Positions 61,863 through 64,000 of a stretch of DNA of 64,000 bases are shown piece after piece (within the stretch, counting starts at the first letter, position 1; every line of letters begins with the position of its first letter). The translations under genes were made by a program, and so were the position numbers. Source of the stretch: Marisa cornuarietis (Eukaryota > Mollusca > Gastropoda > Architaenioglossa > Ampullariidae); assembly GCA_004794655.1 (NCBI GenBank), contig SMMW01000634.1:2824501-2888500 (forward strand), in the 5' to 3' direction. Under the pieces are notes generated by a model, which saw only the letters and a list, made by a program, of their open reading frames with translations, was not told the DNA's origin and did no database searches.

Positions 61863-61864
61863 TT
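61816..61864. repeat. (TG)n(TGCG)n repeat
   Basis: TG units then about eight TGCG units. Confidence 0.95.
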
Positions 61865-62526
61865 TAAGAAAACATGGCTAGAACATAGTTACACTAGTTA
61901 GGGTCACGGCTTCATTCGTCTCGCTTAAAATCACATTAATGATTAATGCAACGTTGTCCTGATGGTCTCTAAATTTTTAATGTCGTCGTTGTTGTTATAT
62001 TTAACCGACACATTTTTGTTAGAGTTCCTGTTTTGAAATAAAGGTTATCATTCTTGAGACTTGTTGCAAAAATGTCTTCTTTACAAACATTTCTTCGACA
62101 GTGACCTGCCCTCCCGTTTTAAACAGCACTGGGTAGTGTAACGGGACCAGTGAAGGGAAAGAAAGAGACGAAACTTTAGTTGATGAGGCCTTTCCTAGCA
62201 ACTCATGCAGTAGAAAATCAGGGAGAACTAAATTCACTTATTCGTCAAAGTTTTAAGTTAAATGAATAATCAAATAAAAGAAGTCCTGCGAGAGCGTGCG
62301 TGTGTACCTGTGTGTTTGCGTGCATGCATGCGTATGTGTTTTGTGTAAAAGAGAGAGAGTCAATAACAGAGAGAGACTAACATGCACACGGATGAACAAA
62401 CAGGTCGAACAAAAATCAAATATTGACTAGCTGACATCAGTGCCCTCTTATTCAGTAATTAAAACAGAATTGTAAACATTCCCCGCAAAGCTGTTTGTAC
62501 AACACGAATACATGTCCCTCCCTCCC

Positions 62527-62528
62527 CC

Positions 62529-62570
<42 letters not shown>

Positions 62571-62571
62571 A
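62527..62571. repeat. (CT)n(CA)n microsatellite
   Basis: About 12 CT units then about nine CA units, 370 bp from the Msx exon 1 donor. Confidence 0.95.
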
Positions 62572-62943
62572 TGTATACATCCTTCGCCCTCACTCACAAA
62601 TGAAAAATGATAACCATAAATTCTGAGAATTATAAATTAGCAACGACAGGCTTATGAAGCGCCATGAACAAAGGACAAAAGTCAAAAGTTTGTCTTTGCT
62701 GTCCTCCCAAAAATGTGAGTAAGTATACAGTTTAATTCTTCTGTTTCAAAGAAAATGTTTCTTATTCTGTAATGAAATGCCAGTAACACACTCAGTGATG
62801 ACATCAGTAATTTAGAAGAATGTCGGCTTGCAATGCCTACATCATTTACAGCTAACACTGTGTGTAGCTATTAACAGGACTGAAACCAATAGTGAAAGGC
62901 AGAAAGTTAACAAAGGCCATAGAAGATCGTCAGACAACCTTAC

Positions 62944-63667
62944 CAGCATGGACGGTGGGTCTGGTCAGGGACGGCCAACAGGGCAGGGAAGAAGTGAATG
63001 AATTCGGACAGACGCCATGTAGAGGGGAATCCCCGCACCTCGCCGGCATCCCCCGAGGGGAAGACTTGTCCATCGACCCTTCCTTCTCCTCTACGACGTT
63101 GCCGTAAATGGCTTTCTGTCCCAACCCTAGGTGTCCGGCCCTTGGGAGCTGGGTGGGTCTTTGCAGAATAGTGCCAGATAGCCTCGGGGTCTGGAAGAGA
63201 AGGCTGGGAGGTCCTAATGTCCCGCCACCCTTGGTACTGTTCTGGGTGGTGGTCAGCAATGAAGACCTCGAAGCACCGCAAGTGTCTTGACCACTGTCGT
63301 CGTCCGGCAGCACCGGAATAGGGGAGCCTGGCGACATCTGGCCACCGTCACACTTGCGACTTGACTGTCCATGGACGCTGCTTTCCGTCTGACAGCTCGC
63401 TTCCTCTTCGTCTCCGCAGTCTGAAGACCTTTGCAAAATTCTTTTGCGGGAGAAGCGTACACACGGGTCCTTCCGGTCTCCGGAGATTTCATCTTCCTTG
63501 CGAGTTTTAGATTCGTCTTTGGCTATGAGAGACTCAACACTAAACGAGATTTTCGTTCTGGTCTGCGAAACTGACGGACTCTGTTGGCTACAAGGGGACG
63601 AGGTGGGGTGGTCACGATGGCTGGACCTGTCCGTCGACACACGTCGTTTGAAGTCTACCTCGCTCAT
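62944..63667 (-). CDS. Msx: Msx homeobox gene, exon 1 (N-terminal coding exon)
   Basis: This exon encodes residues 1 to 241 plus the first base of codon 242 of an Msx transcription factor, a nuclear homeodomain repressor acting in dorsoventral, neural and muscle patterning. The ATG at 63667 has A at -3 and an in-frame TGA two codons upstream (TGA AAA ATG), so the start is well fixed. Residues 41 to 48 read SFSVESLI, matching the Msx engrailed-homology-like motif near the N-terminus that in known family members recruits Groucho-type co-repressors. The rest is Ser/Pro/Thr-rich and unstructured, with acidic patches, as is usual for this region. The exon ends at a GTAAGG donor (62943 downwards) in phase 1. 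The splice to 47497 keeps frame and forms a GAT (Asp) codon. The frame runs on only a few codons past the donor before a stop, as expected for intron sequence. Confidence 0.88.
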
Positions 63668-63949
63668 TTTTCAAGCAAAGACCAGGACATTCCGCTGCCG
63701 TTTTCATATAACCGGACATCTGAGTACGAAGAAGGCCTGAAATTCTACAGCAAGGAAAAGTAGAGCTTCTATTGTTCTTCGTGCTTCTGTCCCATTCTTT
63801 TCCGTTTCACATCCTTCCACAGCTCTTGCGAATCAGCTGCCTGTCTGCAAAGGAAAATTCTATTACAGTTAAGACTGCTGCCAGTTACAGTATTAGCCTG
63901 AGAAAAAAAAATACAAAAAGTACAACGCTATTATGACTTCGCCGAGTTT

Positions 63950-64000
63950 CCAAAGCTTAATTTCCGGCGGAAATGACGTAATTTGAGAGCGCGAGAGATC
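63950..64000 (-). promoter_or_regulatory. Candidate Msx proximal promoter elements
   Basis: About 300 bp upstream of the Msx ATG is a palindrome, ATTTCCG-G-CGGAAAT (63960-63974), holding two back-to-back Ets-type GGAA cores. It abuts a CRE/ATF-like TGACGTAA (63974-63981) and then CpG-rich sequence at the window edge. Ets plus CRE pairing is common in CpG promoters. There is no TATA box in reach. A good acceptor-like tract (TTTTCCTTTGCAG, AG at 63846-63845) also lies upstream of the ATG, so a 5' UTR intron is possible and the real promoter may be further right. Confidence 0.35.

Overview
The window looks like animal nuclear DNA, most likely from a lophotrochozoan and probably a marine mollusc. 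It is intron-rich and gene-poor, full of long dinucleotide and GAT-type microsatellites, with tRNA-derived SINEs and non-LTR retrotransposon pieces. Neither bacterial operons nor phage features are present. The species cannot be fixed from the sequence alone.

Two developmental genes are supported, both on the minus strand. The right half holds a complete Msx (muscle segment homeobox) gene. Exon 1 (63667 to 62944) carries the N-terminal engrailed-homology-like repression motif. A 15.4-kb phase-1 intron follows, then exon 2 (47497 to 47016) with the whole homeodomain and the stop codon. The joined frame is 401 codons. At the left, 9971 to 9299 is the N-terminal exon of a second NK-class homeobox gene. 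It has an SFSVADIL motif most like NK1/slouch, sits under a CpG-rich, CCAAT-containing promoter, and ends in a clean GTAAGT donor. Its homeodomain exon is not in the window and should lie beyond the left edge. The two genes lie head to tail about 37 kb apart, which fits a remnant of the ancestral NK homeobox cluster.

The intergenic stretch (about 10.4 to 46.6 kb) contains a precisely bounded, 5'-truncated non-LTR retrotransposon (37086 to 39700, 13-bp target duplication) whose two frame breaks are both one-base changes in T runs. It also holds several tRNA-derived SINEs, a probable inverted-repeat MITE, degenerate 20 to 30 bp tandem arrays that often abut microsatellites, and GC-rich single-copy blocks with homeodomain, CRE, E-box and CTCF-like sites that are candidate regulatory DNA. 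The Msx intron carries decayed non-LTR fragments in both orientations, one SINE and more candidate regulatory sequence.

No tRNA, rRNA, CRISPR array or novel multi-gene system was found. The biological interest is the two-gene NK-class homeobox locus and the regulatory DNA around it.
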